DNA from: Blepharisma stoltei
Taxonomy: Eukaryota > Ciliophora > Heterotrichea > Heterotrichida > Blepharismidae
Length of the DNA: 64,000 bases
Direction of reading: 5' to 3'
NCBI GenBank assembly: GCA_914767885.1
Contig: CAJZBQ010000053.1
Coordinates: forward strand, 682,001 to 746,000
Shown here: piece after piece, positions 36,287-47,000 of the stretch
Position numbering within the stretch: position 1 is the first letter of the stretch
How the letters are laid out: each line of letters opens with the position of its first letter
Translations under genes and position numbers: made by a program
The notes under the pieces: model-generated
What the model saw: only the letters and a program-made list of their open reading frames with translations
Told to the model about the DNA's origin: nothing
Databases searched by the model: none

Positions 36287-37501
36287 TTATTGAAATGCCA
36301 AAACCTTTTCTTCTAAGTTTTCAAGCTCTTTTAAAAGGTCTGGGGAGAGACTTGAAATCATTTTTAGAGAAAATTCTTTGCCTTGTCTGTCTTTATAAGT
36401 GACGGTTTCTTTGGGGTCTCCTTTAGGCTTGCTGTAGCCGCCTTTTTTTGAGTTTTCTCGCTTGAGAGAGGGTGGAGGCGTTTTTGACCTTTTGTATACC
36501 TGCGGCTTAAATGTGCAGCCTTCAAGCTCATTTTTTTCTTTTTCGACTTGGACTTGTCTTATCTTTTCTTCTTTTGCCATAATCAGCTTGATTCCTTTAT
36601 CATATAAAGAATTGTCAATTTTTTTCACTTTAACAGAAATAGACGACGCTGTGTTTTCTGACTCGTCCAATTTTTGTGTTTTTTCTAGTGGCTTCACATA
36701 ATTTCTTACTAAGAATTCTTCAAACTCTTTCGGTTTTAAAACCCGACTTGGCTTTGGCTGTTCTGGCTCTTCCTCCACAATTGCTGCTTGAGGTTTATTT
36801 TTTCTATTAGCAGCTAATTCAATTGACGTAGGATTTAGTGTAGGTTTAAAAGGGTAGCTTTGAGCAAAAACTACTTCTGCTGCTTTTTGTTTTCTATCAA
36901 TTAGTGACAGTCCTTCATAATACAAATGTGCGTTGACATCTTCAGGTCTTGGCTTATTAAACTGATTTACAACTGGCTTAAACGTCGGAATTTCTTCTAC
37001 GTTTTTCTGCCTCATTTCTTCAAGTTTTTGATGTTTTTCAATTTCCAGCCTCATTAATCTATCCTCAACCTTTTCTTTCCAAATAGGAAACATTGCTCTA
37101 GACACTGAATTTATTTCAGGTGAATGAGTATACACATCAGGGTCTTGGTTTCTCGTGTCAAAATAATGCTTAACCCTTTCTTCTCAGTCTGTTAAAGGAC
37201 TTTGATATCCTGGAGGTGTTGGAACTCTTCGAATTTGGCTGCGGTCTTCTAAATACTGCTGAGAGCGGTTAATATCAAGCTTTTTATTTTTCTCTGAAAG
37301 CCACTTGTTCATGATTTCTGGAAATTCATTAGGGTCTCTATCTCCTGCTAATTCTCGACTTTTCTGATTAATATCTGGGAAGTCTCTGATTTCGTCAAGT
37401 TCACGCCTGATTCGGTCCTCAAGAGCTACCTCAGAGACCTCTCTCTTTTTTTGAAGCAACAACATGCCACGATCATACAGACTGTTATCTGCAGTCCTCA
37501 T
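36287..37501 (-). CDS. LY-G repeat protein, charged (404 aa)
   Basis: Start at 37501, TAA 36287-36289, one in-frame TGA (SPLTDW-EERVKHYF). Three copies of a motif, NSLYDRGMLLLQKKRE, HLYYEGLSLIDRKQKAAE and NSLYDKGIKLIMAKEE, each followed by a Phe-Lys-Pro or Phe-Pro block (IPTFKPVVNQF, YPFKPTLNPTS, CTFKPQVYKRS). The rest is charged and probably helical. Repeats of this kind are common in ciliate cytoskeletal or ciliary proteins; the precise role is unknown. Divergently placed to none: it converges with the dynein light chain gene. Confidence 0.75.
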
Positions 37502-37534
37502 ATTTAAATAAGAAATTTTTTATCCTACAATAAA

Positions 37535-39025
37535 TTATCTTTTTTCTTTAAATTTTCTTTTCCATTCTAAAATCTTGTCTTTATTCTGCACCTCAGCAGC
37601 CTTAGCAGCTTGTTCTATTGACTGTGTGGCGTATAAGCAGGCGAGTGCTTTTTTGATGGTTTCTCTTGAGAATTCTCCGTCAGAGTTTACAGAATCTTCG
37701 TCACTTAGAGGGATGTTGGCTTCGACTTTTTCTTTCCATTTTCATAGCTTGGGCTGAGGGATTCCTGTGAGTTCTGAAAGCGTTTGTTTTGGAAGGTCAG
37801 AGTCTTTGATGAGTTCATAAAATTCGATTTTTGCTTTTGGGGATTTTATTATTGAGTAGATAGGGATTTCTTCAGTTAAATTTACGAATTCTCCTCGGGA
37901 GAGGTTCAGCTTGATACAGATATTCTGTGGAGAAGCTCCAGCTGCTAATAAAGAAAAGACTTGGGCCTTTAGATCGATTTTTCCTCTTATTTCATTACTG
38001 GTGAGCTGCCCCCAATTCCCAATAGAGTGGACTAAATGTGAGGAAATTTGAAAAAGCTTGGAAATTATTGTTGGATCTATACCTTTGCTGTAGAGTTTTT
38101 TTATTTCTTCTTTTATGTTTTCAAGGAGAGGGGTGTATTTTCTTTTCAATTCAGCCCTGATGTCGATGGGTTTTTCTTTTTTTGGCCTTTTTGTAGGGAT
38201 TTCTCTTGATTTGTTTATCATGCTTGAACAGTTGATGATTTTGTAATCTGATTTTGGCACATTTGGTAATTTTAGTTTAATTTCTGGCTTGATCTCAGGA
38301 AGAGGTTCAGATATGGGAACATGAGCATGAAGCGGTTTAATAAACTCAAAAGGTTTCACTTTTGGAGCTTCGATATTGCTAGATGTTTTAACGAAGACCA
38401 ACTGGCCGTTTATTATTTTCGCCTCTTTTTTCTCTTCTGAATCAGGAATATTATTAGAGGGTGGAGTTTGCATGATAGGGTTAGATGTCTCGAAATTATT
38501 TTTATTTCCGTTTTGGCTTGGAACTTTCACTTTTGGGGTTTCTTTAAACCCAACCTTTTTTATTGGATTAAGTTGAATTGCTTGAGGAATCTCTATTTTA
38601 TGTTTTGCTACAAGATTACTTGTAGGAGTAGGCTGAATTGCTTGGGAAGTCGGAATCTCTATTTTATGCTTGGCTCCAAGATTATTTATGTGATTAGGCT
38701 GAATTCCTTGGGGAGCTTGAGTCTCTATTTTTGGCTTCGCTCCAAAATTACTTATGGGGATGGGCTGAATAGCTTGGGGAATCGGAATTTCTATTTTATG
38801 TTTCGTTCCAAGATTATTTGTGGAATTTAGTTGAATGGCTTGAGTAGCTGGGATCTCTATTTTACGTTTCTTCGTGCCAACTGATTCATTTTGATAATTA
38901 TTATACATATTTTCGGCCTCATCAATAAGACCCTCAAATATCTTTGTAATTTCGTCTTGGACAGTGTTTTGCATTTCTGCAATAGTTTTGAAAAATTCCG
39001 CCAGCAAAGTGCTAGTGTCTGTCAT
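37535..39025 (-). CDS. Repeat plus helix-turn-helix-like protein (496 aa)
   Basis: ATG at 39025, TAA 37535-37537; one TGA (QPKLW) joins the last 70 codons. Residues about 65-160 hold four to five near-copies of a roughly 24-aa unit (KHKIEIP..QAIQP....NLGA). The C-terminal 230 residues contain several short helix-turn-helix-like segments: IISKLFQISSHLVHSIGNWG, QNICIKLNLSRGEF, QTLSELTGIPQPKLWKWKEK and KAAEVQNKDKILEWKRKF. These resemble transposase- or Myb-like DNA-binding helices, so DNA binding is an inference. Adjacent small genes share this style. Confidence 0.7.
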
Positions 39026-39244
39026 TTAAAAAATATTTGACAGGGTTGGGGGGATTAATTGTTTTGTTTAAATAATTTTGAGCAACGTTGGCGGTAGAAG
39101 AAAGAATTTTTTATAATGCTTATTAGTAAATTTATATTACTCGATAAATCCCAAATGAAAAGAAGAATCTCAGAATTAAGCTCTTTTTTAGTTTTTCTAT
39201 ATTATTATATTAGAATTAAAAATCTTTATTAAAAACCATATATA

Positions 39245-39449
39245 TTATAATTCCTCAGCATCTTCAGAAAATGTTTCCTTCCACCCAGACACCAAATACT
39301 CACTCAGCCCCAGCGCTTGCGCTATAGGCTTAACTTGACCTACTCTCTCTGCCAATTTTACAATATTCAATTTTATCTTTGGATCAATCCCATCCGTGCT
39401 ATTACTAATTTCAGCCTTGATTACCTCCAACTTCTTTTCTATAGCTCAT
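39245..39449 (-). CDS. Small helix-turn-helix-like protein, possible 16-nt intron
   Basis: TAA 39245-39247. The solid part reads KLNIVKLAERVGQVKPIAQA then LGLSEYLVSGWKE, a likely helix-turn-helix. No ATG lies in that frame upstream, but ATG at 39449 reaches it if GTTGGAGGTAATCAAG is a 16-nt intron, giving 62 aa. The intron is a hypothesis; it lacks the usual TAG end. Confidence 0.4.
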
Positions 39450-39636
39450 GATCTCTTTTAGATTACTAAAGAAAGTTCTCAAAGGATAAATGGATTTAAA
39501 AAAATAATTTTTAAACGTACCAAAAGTAAAATTGGCAAATCGCCAAATTGTTTTGGCTTGCCAAGAAAAATGGCATAATTAAAAATTATTTTTCCTTTGA
39601 GAGATATATTTTAAAGAATCTAAATGGGGACCTGCA

Positions 39637-40059
39637 CTATATATCTGCTGACAACACTTCTTTAACTCCTGCATTGTCGTTTTTAATTTTTTTTTGCTTT
39701 TTCTTAATATACTCTTCTATAAGCTCTTCGCCGATATTTTTAAAATTTTTCATTTTTTCCTTTTTACAGAGGTATCCTAGTTTGGAAGAAGGGATATAGC
39801 CATGATCAAAGCAATTTCGGTCTTTTCTTCAGTCATAATATCATTGCTTTAAGTTGTGCCATGATATATTGCATAATCGTATCAAAATATGCCTTCCGCC
39901 ATGCTCATTGTAGATATCGCAAACTTCTTTTTTAATGTGGTCTGGGACTTCATCATTTCTTAGCATACGCCCTTTGCGGGGGCGAAGTTCATCTTTAATA
40001 CGTTTGAGCCTTGCATAAATTTCCAATACTCTTTGTGAAGGTTCTTCTTCTTTTGACAT
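39637..40059 (-). CDS. Helix-turn-helix-like charged protein (140 aa)
   Basis: ATG at 40059, TAG 39637-39639. Two in-frame TGA codons (QWYYDWRKDR) extend it past an apparent stop. Contains VCDIYNEHGGRHILIRLCNI followed by SWHNLKQWYYDW, again a helix-turn-helix style segment ending in aromatic and Trp residues, and a Lys-rich tail (EEYIKKKQKKIKND). It resembles its neighbours in composition. Function unknown. Confidence 0.6.
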
Positions 40060-40137
40060 TTTACTATATTAAGCCCCCAATTTTCGAAAAAATGAATTTT
40101 TAATATATGGGTTTTCATCTTTAAGCTATTTATCCTT

Positions 40138-40230
40138 ACTCCCCTTCTGTGAGGTAACAAAACTATTGGAAAAATCCCTATTTTTTGCCCAAAAGCCCAC
40201 CTCAGTGAGCGGACAAAAATTTTTTTATGA
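40138..40230 (-). mobile_element. Truncated family A fragment
   Basis: TTACTCCCCTTCTGTGAGG, then AACAAAACTATTGGAAAAAT and AGCCCACCTCAGTGAGCGG: the right end of family A in reverse orientation. The rest of the element is missing. Confidence 0.75.
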
Positions 40231-40812
40231 TAATAAAATTATTTATAATTAAACTAGTGTGTAATTATTTTAATGATAATCATAACTAGTCCTTTCCAAA
40301 CTAATCCTACAATTTGATCCTCTTGCTAGATAATATTTTTATTAAACTCACTATAAAGATTCAGAGTTTCAAGGTGGAGCAAGATCCAATTAATCTATAC
40401 CTATGCATCAGCTATATATGAGCAAGTCGGCTTATTATAGCCAATTTTTGTCTTGAAGAGTTAAATTTTAAATTTCATGCTTTCATTTCCCAAAATTAGG
40501 AAAAAAGTAAAAGAACTGCCCCAGTTATAATAAGTAGCATTGCTGTCTATATTAAAACAATTTTTTCTTTAATAGGATCATCAGCAATAATCTTGGAATT
40601 TCTGTTTAATGTAATCAGATACGCAGCAAGGATTTATCACACAAAAATTATAATAGCATATAACTCTTTTTGAGTATTTTTAAGAACCCAATTTCAGTTC
40701 CCATCTATTTTAATAATTTGCTGAAGATTTATTATTTCCAACACGATCTTTTTGCAAAAATGCCAAAAAATCTAGTTTTTGAATTATCCTAATTCTAAAA
40801 AGAAAATTTGTC
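40231..40812. other. Intergenic
   Basis: AT-rich, no ORF or repeat that I can support. Confidence 0.5.
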
Positions 40813-41079
40813 TTATTTAAATTTTTCATCTAAAAATCTACCTTCTTCATGCTGTTTTTTTAGCCATCTATTGAAGCTTTCATCACTTAGTTCTTCAGGG
40901 ACTGCTCTTTTCTTTCATGATTCCTCTTGAATGTCATATACTCCATTAATCATATAAAGTAGTGTCCCAGGCAAAAAGATTAGATATAAAAAGATCCATT
41001 TACCTGTTTCCTTTGTATTTACTCGAGTTGAAGCAGGTAGAGAGTACCACTTTCTAAAAAATTTGTCCAATAATTTCAT
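40813..41079 (-). CDS. Small single-pass membrane protein (88 aa)
   Basis: Visible only with TGA as Trp (EESWKKRAV). ATG at 41079, TAA 40813-40815. Basic N-terminus (MKLLDKFFRKWYSLPAST), one helix WIFLYLIFLPGTLLYMI, then a charged C-terminus rich in Glu and Lys (PEELSDESFNRWLKKQHEEG). Size and layout resemble small inner-membrane subunits of mitochondrial complexes, but I cannot name it. Confidence 0.65.
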
Positions 41080-41148
41080 TTATATCCTTAAAAGCATTCT
41101 ATCAATTATTCAGTATTATTTAGAACTACATATGAAGATTTAAGCTAT

Positions 41149-42182
41149 TTAAATATATTTTCCATACTCCTTTTTTAATGAATATCACAGCATTAGCGAT
41201 AGTCTATACTTAATCCAGTCAATGTTTTCAGCTTCCACTTTTACAAGTTTGTGGTTTACTTCTTGAGAACTTGCAGCAAGAAATGAATTTTCATGCTCAA
41301 GGAATGGGAATAATACACAACCTCCATATTTAAGGTCTTTATATTCAGTTATATTTCCTGCTGAAACATCAAACAAATAAGTTTTGCTGCTTTCTCCTCT
41401 GATATTATCAGTTTTTCTGATCCTTCCACCAATAATTATTAAAAAATCATCAAAAATTGGTATCACTCCTAATCTACAAGAAGGAGCTGGCAAAGAAAGC
41501 TGAAGAAGCACCCATTGGGTCCCATCATATCTTTCACATGATGCCATAAATCCAAATTTTCCAGATCCTCCAATAGCAAAAATATATCTTTTTGTGCTGC
41601 AAATCCCAAAATCAGCCCTTGCGAAATTCAAATCTGCCACATTATTGCTTCTTACGTTTTTTGAATTTCTCTGAAATTGATCCATATCAAATACTACGCA
41701 TGAGGAAGATGGTATTTGGTTGATGAATCCTCCAATTAAATAGAGATTTTCTTGGAAAATGCAAGATCTTGGAGATATTCGGTTTACTTCGTTATAATAA
41801 AATCTATTTGATTTTAATTCTGATGGAGTAATTTTTAAAAAATTATAACTATTTATAATAAATAAAAGCATTCCTAATGGTTTCTGATGAATCGAGAATA
41901 CGCCAACTAGTGGGAACGTTTGTATTCTCTATAAGTAAGTATGAATCCCTTCGAGCTTTCGCCTCCCAAAATAAAATATTCTAATTTTTCATTTTCTTGG
42001 CAAAGTGCAATTGCAGATGTATGGCTAACTTTAATATGACGATTATTGGTCTTGAGCGCTAAATTTATACTTGGATCATAAGTGTAGAAATTTGGAAAAT
42101 CAGGAATATATAATAATTGACTTTGCATATTATTACTTAAGCTGATAAATGGCCTTTGAAGTAAAGTATGATTATTTACCAT
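41149..42182 (-). CDS. Kelch-like protein, one-base frameshift
   Basis: ATG at 42182, TAA 41149-41151; a TGA (LMLWYSL) is read through near the end. Kelch-type glycine pairs occur as YFILGGES, LYLIGGF, IFAIGGSGKFGF and FLIIIGGR. The frame breaks near 41,905 (YREYKRS to PLVGVFSIHQ). The locus is one base short of a codon multiple, and adding one C to the CCC run would repair it to 344 aa. Either a sequence error or a new pseudogene. Probably a beta-propeller adaptor; partner unknown. Confidence 0.65.
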
Positions 42183-42366
42183 TCATATTAATAAATAATT
42201 AAATTTTAGTTTGATAATTTTTACTTTTTTTAAAGAACATCGGATTTGCAGATTGTTTTTTAGTTAAATGAATCTTTCGTCATATTTTTTTAATTTACGT
42301 TTTTTAAGGACAATTTATTAAATAAAATTAATTAGCCAGTTAAATTTTCACATATGCAAGCCCTTA

Positions 42367-42735
42367 TTTCCCTCTTTAATTCTGTTACAATTTAAAAGTG
42401 GGATTAATTTTTATCTTCAAAATAAAATTTTTCTCTATAAAAAAATTTAAATTGAGCATAATGTTTTATAATTTTAATCTATTTAATAAAGAATTAATTC
42501 AAAAATTTAATCGATTCAGTGTGTGAAAACCGTTTAAAATATTATTCAACTTGAATTCTCCATTAAATTAGGCCAAAATTAATTTTATAAAAATTAGTAT
42601 CTTTGCCTATATACAATTTTCCTATTGAAAAAATTTTATTCCAATTTTAAAGGGGACTTCAATTTAAAGGAAGTTAAAACACTCAAAAAATAGAAATTTA
42701 GCCTATATTTTGTTCCAATTCAGAGGGAAGAGTTA
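42367..42735. mobile_element. Family G element, 369 bp (intergenic)
   Basis: TA at 42365-42366 and 42734-42735. Left TTTCCCTCTTTAATTCTG then TTACAATTTAAAAGTGGG; right TTTTGTTCCAATTCAGAGGG. The core contains AAAACCGTTTAAAATATT and CTCCATTAAATTAGG, shared with the family G element in R1. Confidence 0.78.
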
Positions 42736-42824
42736 GAGCAAGTAACATTTAAATATTTTCTTTTTTTCTATGGTTATGCTTTTAAGACTCCGTTATCTAT
42801 CCAGTTAATAAAATTAAGCCTAAC

Positions 42825-44008
42825 ATGAACAGCAGTCCGCTTCCTCCTGTCATTGAAATAACTGAAAATTCAGACAAAACAAGCGAAAGCGAAAATGAGA
42901 ATATTGACTCCAATGAGTTCTACAAGTCTCAAGACGAAGTTGAAATTGAAATTATGCCTGAAATCAAATTTTCGTTAGATAGCTTTTCAGAAGAAAAAGC
43001 AAACAATAGTGCTGTCCGTATCATGGAACTTGAGCAAGCACTTCAAACTGAAAATTGGAGATTTCAGCAGGAAATTTTTAATATGAACCAGGAATATCAT
43101 AGCACAATCAGTCATATGTCAATGGAGCTTGATATTTATTTTATTTTATATTGATTGAGCAACATCTTAACCATTTAAAAAATCAATCATGCTTTTTATA
43201 AATTTATAATAAAATAACAATTCAATTAATCTGAGCACACCAAACAAAAACCAAAATTTATCGAAAGCAAATAGAAGAGATGAAAAAAGAGCTAGAAATC
43301 ACCAAAAAGAACCTCATAGAAGAGCAGCAAATCAGAAAAACTCTTGAAGAAAAAATTCTCGCAATCACAGTGAATTCTGAAGAAAAAGAGTCTTCCCTTC
43401 TTGCTCTATTAGAGCAACGAGATCAAGACAATTTCCAGCAGCGAACTGAGAATGAAAAACTACAGAAAAGGATTGAAGAGCTAAACGATGAATTGTCCAA
43501 CAGGAAACTTATGAAGCAAGAAAGCCACTCAACTATAGGAATGAGCATAACTGACTCAATGGACGCTGATTTTCTGAAAACTAATGAATCAGACTCTTCT
43601 AAAGAAATTAGCAAAAAGTTTGCTGACCCTATTGATATTGCATTAAAAGAACAATTGGCCAAACTAAATTTGCATGGACATTTTAGGAAGCAGCAAAGCA
43701 ATGTGTATTGCTATGGAAATAAAAAAGTGTATATCATCTTAAAGAATGGAAAACTGCTGTGCAGATGTGGGATTGGATTTCAAGCATTTGATGATTTCAT
43801 TAAAAATGCAAATTTCAAAGCAAATTCGAGTCCTCCCAAGGTTGTTCATAGAAGAAGCAATACTGCTTCAGGAGACTTGCATAAAATTCACCCAGAATTT
43901 GAGCCTGGAAATGGGTATTCTCCAGATAGCTCAAAAATGCATTTAAAAAATAGGGTTGGAACACCTTTATTGGGGAGCAGCAATAGCTCAAAGTCTTTGA
44001 GAAAGTAA
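42825..44008 (+). CDS. Coiled-coil protein with a GAS2-related-like segment (353 aa), one IES
   Basis: ATG 42825, TAA 44006-44008. Removing 43139-43260 leaves 354 codons and joins ELDIY to RKQIEEMKKELE, continuing a coiled coil. The N-terminus is acidic; residues about 65-190 are coiled coil. Near residue 260, YGNKKVYIILKNGKLLCRCG followed by IGFQAFDDFI resembles the end of the GAR/GAS2 microtubule-binding domain, at modest similarity. The tail is Ser/Pro/Arg-rich. Possibly a microtubule-associated protein. Convergent with R7, 57 bp apart. Confidence 0.75.
43139..43260. mobile_element. IES, 122 bp (in coiled-coil gene)
   Basis: Lies between ATTTA copies, with TA at 43137-43138 and 43259-43260. 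It brings stops in every frame. Excision gives D-I-Y-R-K-Q in frame. No clear inverted ends, so this one is supported by TA bounds and frame repair. Confidence 0.85.
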
Positions 44009-44065
44009 ATAAAAGATAGTGATAATTTATTGAACTTTTTAAAAAATAAATAATTTATATAATAA

Positions 44066-47000
44066 CTATTTTGACTTTAATAAATCTAATGACTGTGGTA
44101 CAATTTTCGAGCGAAGGATTTTGGAATTCCTACCAAAGGTAAATGCAAATTTGAATAAAATTGAAGTGTCTTTTCCCTTTTTTCTATATAATAAACTTGG
44201 GTATTTTTTTCTTTGTACAATGAGTCCAATACAAATTATTAGTACCCATCCTCCCAAAATTATGGCAGCCCATGGAAAATTGGAGGATCCAATAAGAAAA
44301 TTCATTATACATAAGATATCGACCCAAGCAACACCAATAAGGCTTAATTGCTGTCACCAGTTGAATCTTCCATAGTTGTAGGCTTTGAATTTCCAAATTA
44401 TTCCAATGTATATTAATATTGCAAACGTAAAAGCAAAACCATGGGCAACGTCACTGGCTCTTTTAAGTGTTTTATTGAGCACTATTAAAATTACTTGGAT
44501 TACTGTTTTCACCATTAAGTACATAGGGACAGCTTTTACATGTAAATTATTTTGAAATTCTTGCCAAAGAGGCCTACAAAACACTGCAAAAGGCTCATAA
44601 CATGCTAATGCAAATGAAGAAAAAATGACATAAATAATATGGTCGCCTTGCCAGCAAAATTGGTAGCAGTCTTTTGTGAGGTAGCTATCAGTGAAATTGT
44701 TCCCTATAGAGTGATCGCATACAAAAACTTCTAAAAGGATAGATATAAATGGGATGAAGCATAAATTCCCTAAAACTGGCATTGAGTTGTCAGCTAGGAA
44801 TCCTAGAGCTCTAAAAGCCCACATATCATAGAACTTTTCATCCAATTGAAAGAAAATTTCCAAACAAAAAACTACCCAAAGTGCACATAAAACTATCACT
44901 ACAATTGCAATTCACCAGAAAACGCCATTTTCAAGCTTGACAAAGCTTTCAAGATCTAAAGACAATGCATCCCCAATATCTGCTATAAATGAATTTAAAG
45001 GGCGGATATCAGGCCCCATTGACAGCAGCTGAAAAAACTCTACAGCAATTGTAATGCCCACAATTAAATCTGCGACTGAAATTTCTTCACTTGTCACAAG
45101 TGGCTCAACTTTTCTGTTCCATCATTTTTTCCAGATTATAAAAGTGATAACTGCTGTTATAGCTGCTATAAAAAAGCAAATCCCAAAAACTAATGCCCTA
45201 CCTTTATAAAAAGTCTGCTTTAATTTATCATCAAATGGGCAATTTGTCCTTGTGACCCTAAAATCTGTAGGTTTATTAGTTGTTCCATCTGCATATATCA
45301 TTGGAGTACTTATAGTTAAAATTTTAGAACCACTGGGTGTTAGATATCCTACTGCATAAACAGAGAGTCCTGTTGTTTCATTATAAGAGTTTGATTGAAT
45401 TGTGAGGCTGCTGAAAAGCCTGTCATTACCTTCGTTTTGTATATACATACTGCCAGTGCACCCTACAAATTTAACTGTCCTTATTGCTGATTGGACTGTG
45501 TAAGGATCAGTATAATCATTTCCGCGATTGATAGTCCAATCCAAAGATGCAGCAATTAAATAAACTGCGTCATAATAAAGGCAGGCATATGAAGTTGGCT
45601 CTGTTTTATATATTGAATAAAGGTCATCATGAACCTGTTTGCCTTTTTTCCCAACGTATAATGATTGAAACGCAATCATCGATGGGACTCCGACTTCAAC
45701 TCTTTTATAGCTCACACATTCCTATTTATCGGCTTATAGCCCTTTTCAGGATATAAATCCTCAATAAATGCATAACCGTAAAATATGGTTAGAAAACCCA
45801 AAAGCAATTTTATTTTAATCTAGTTGGCGATTTTTTTGGAAAGCACAATCTAGGCCGAATTCAAAATTTGGATTTAATGAATCAATAACGGTCAAGAGCT
45901 ATATATGTATAATCATCTTTTGCGGCGACTGAAGTAATAAAAATAGGATTAGCTGAAAAAAGAAACACATCTCCTTTTCTTAACCCTAAGTCATAAAATA
46001 CTTCTGCAGAATACTCTCCTAATGGAGATGCTAATCCTAATACAACCAATCTTACATTTAAATCTATAATTTCTTGATATGCATTAACATTATCATTACT
46101 TATTGAGAAACCCCCGCCGTAATTCCCGAAGGACTATCTTCACCCCTTAACGCATCACTCTGTTGCTCATCGCCAATCGTATCGTGATCTTCAAAGTGTT
46201 GTTCCTATCGGACGAGGATATACACTCGCTAACCGTAGTTGGATCAGTTGCGTCACCTTGCAGTACGTCAACAGAGTTGCCCATTCCGAAAATTAAAAAA
46301 ACAAATGTTCTGGTAGGACTTTCGGCTAAATGGAAATCCAAAGCCTGGAGCGTAACGTCCAGTTTTCACGCTAGGGAGCTGTCCGATGGACCGAGTGGAG
46401 TGCTTGGCTTTGCTGAGCTTCCCCTTTTCAACTTTGAATCCCATTTCCCCTGAGGTTAAAAACCTGGTACCAAATGAGCTGCGGTCAGCCTAATCCTACG
46501 CTGCGCTCAACTGCGCCAAGTAAAAGCCTAGCCGGATATACTTCACCGAGTGCCAATTTCCCTTCCAAGTCCCCGCCTACAGGTGCTGAGAAAAAGGGCT
46601 GGCTCACCATGACCATTTTAATGTATATAATTTCTTGATATACACTATACCAATTTTTAATAGTCTCTCTTGTCAAAACAGCAGGAATTACCTGCAATTT
46701 GTTAACAATTTTCAAATTTTGTTTTTCAGCAGCTAACCTTACATAATATTCTACAGCAATCCCTATGCTGTCATTTTGGTATATAAGAGCTATGCTTGAC
46801 CAGCCCATCACTTTGAATATCAGCGGAATTTGTGTATAGGCAAATGAGCTCGGCAAACTTATCCTTGAAAAAAAGGGGAAATTTGATTTATTAGAAAAAG
46901 CCACTTCACTACTTGCAGCTCCAACAAGAGGCATAGTAATATTTAGCTTCTGGAATGTGCTCATTTCGACACGGACTACAGGTGTAGTTGTAGCTACTAT

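Noticed and set aside
41880-41930. A 15-16 nt intron explaining the kelch-like frame break
   Set aside because: The shift needed is 2 modulo 3, and no GT..AG pair at that spacing exists; a lost C fits better.
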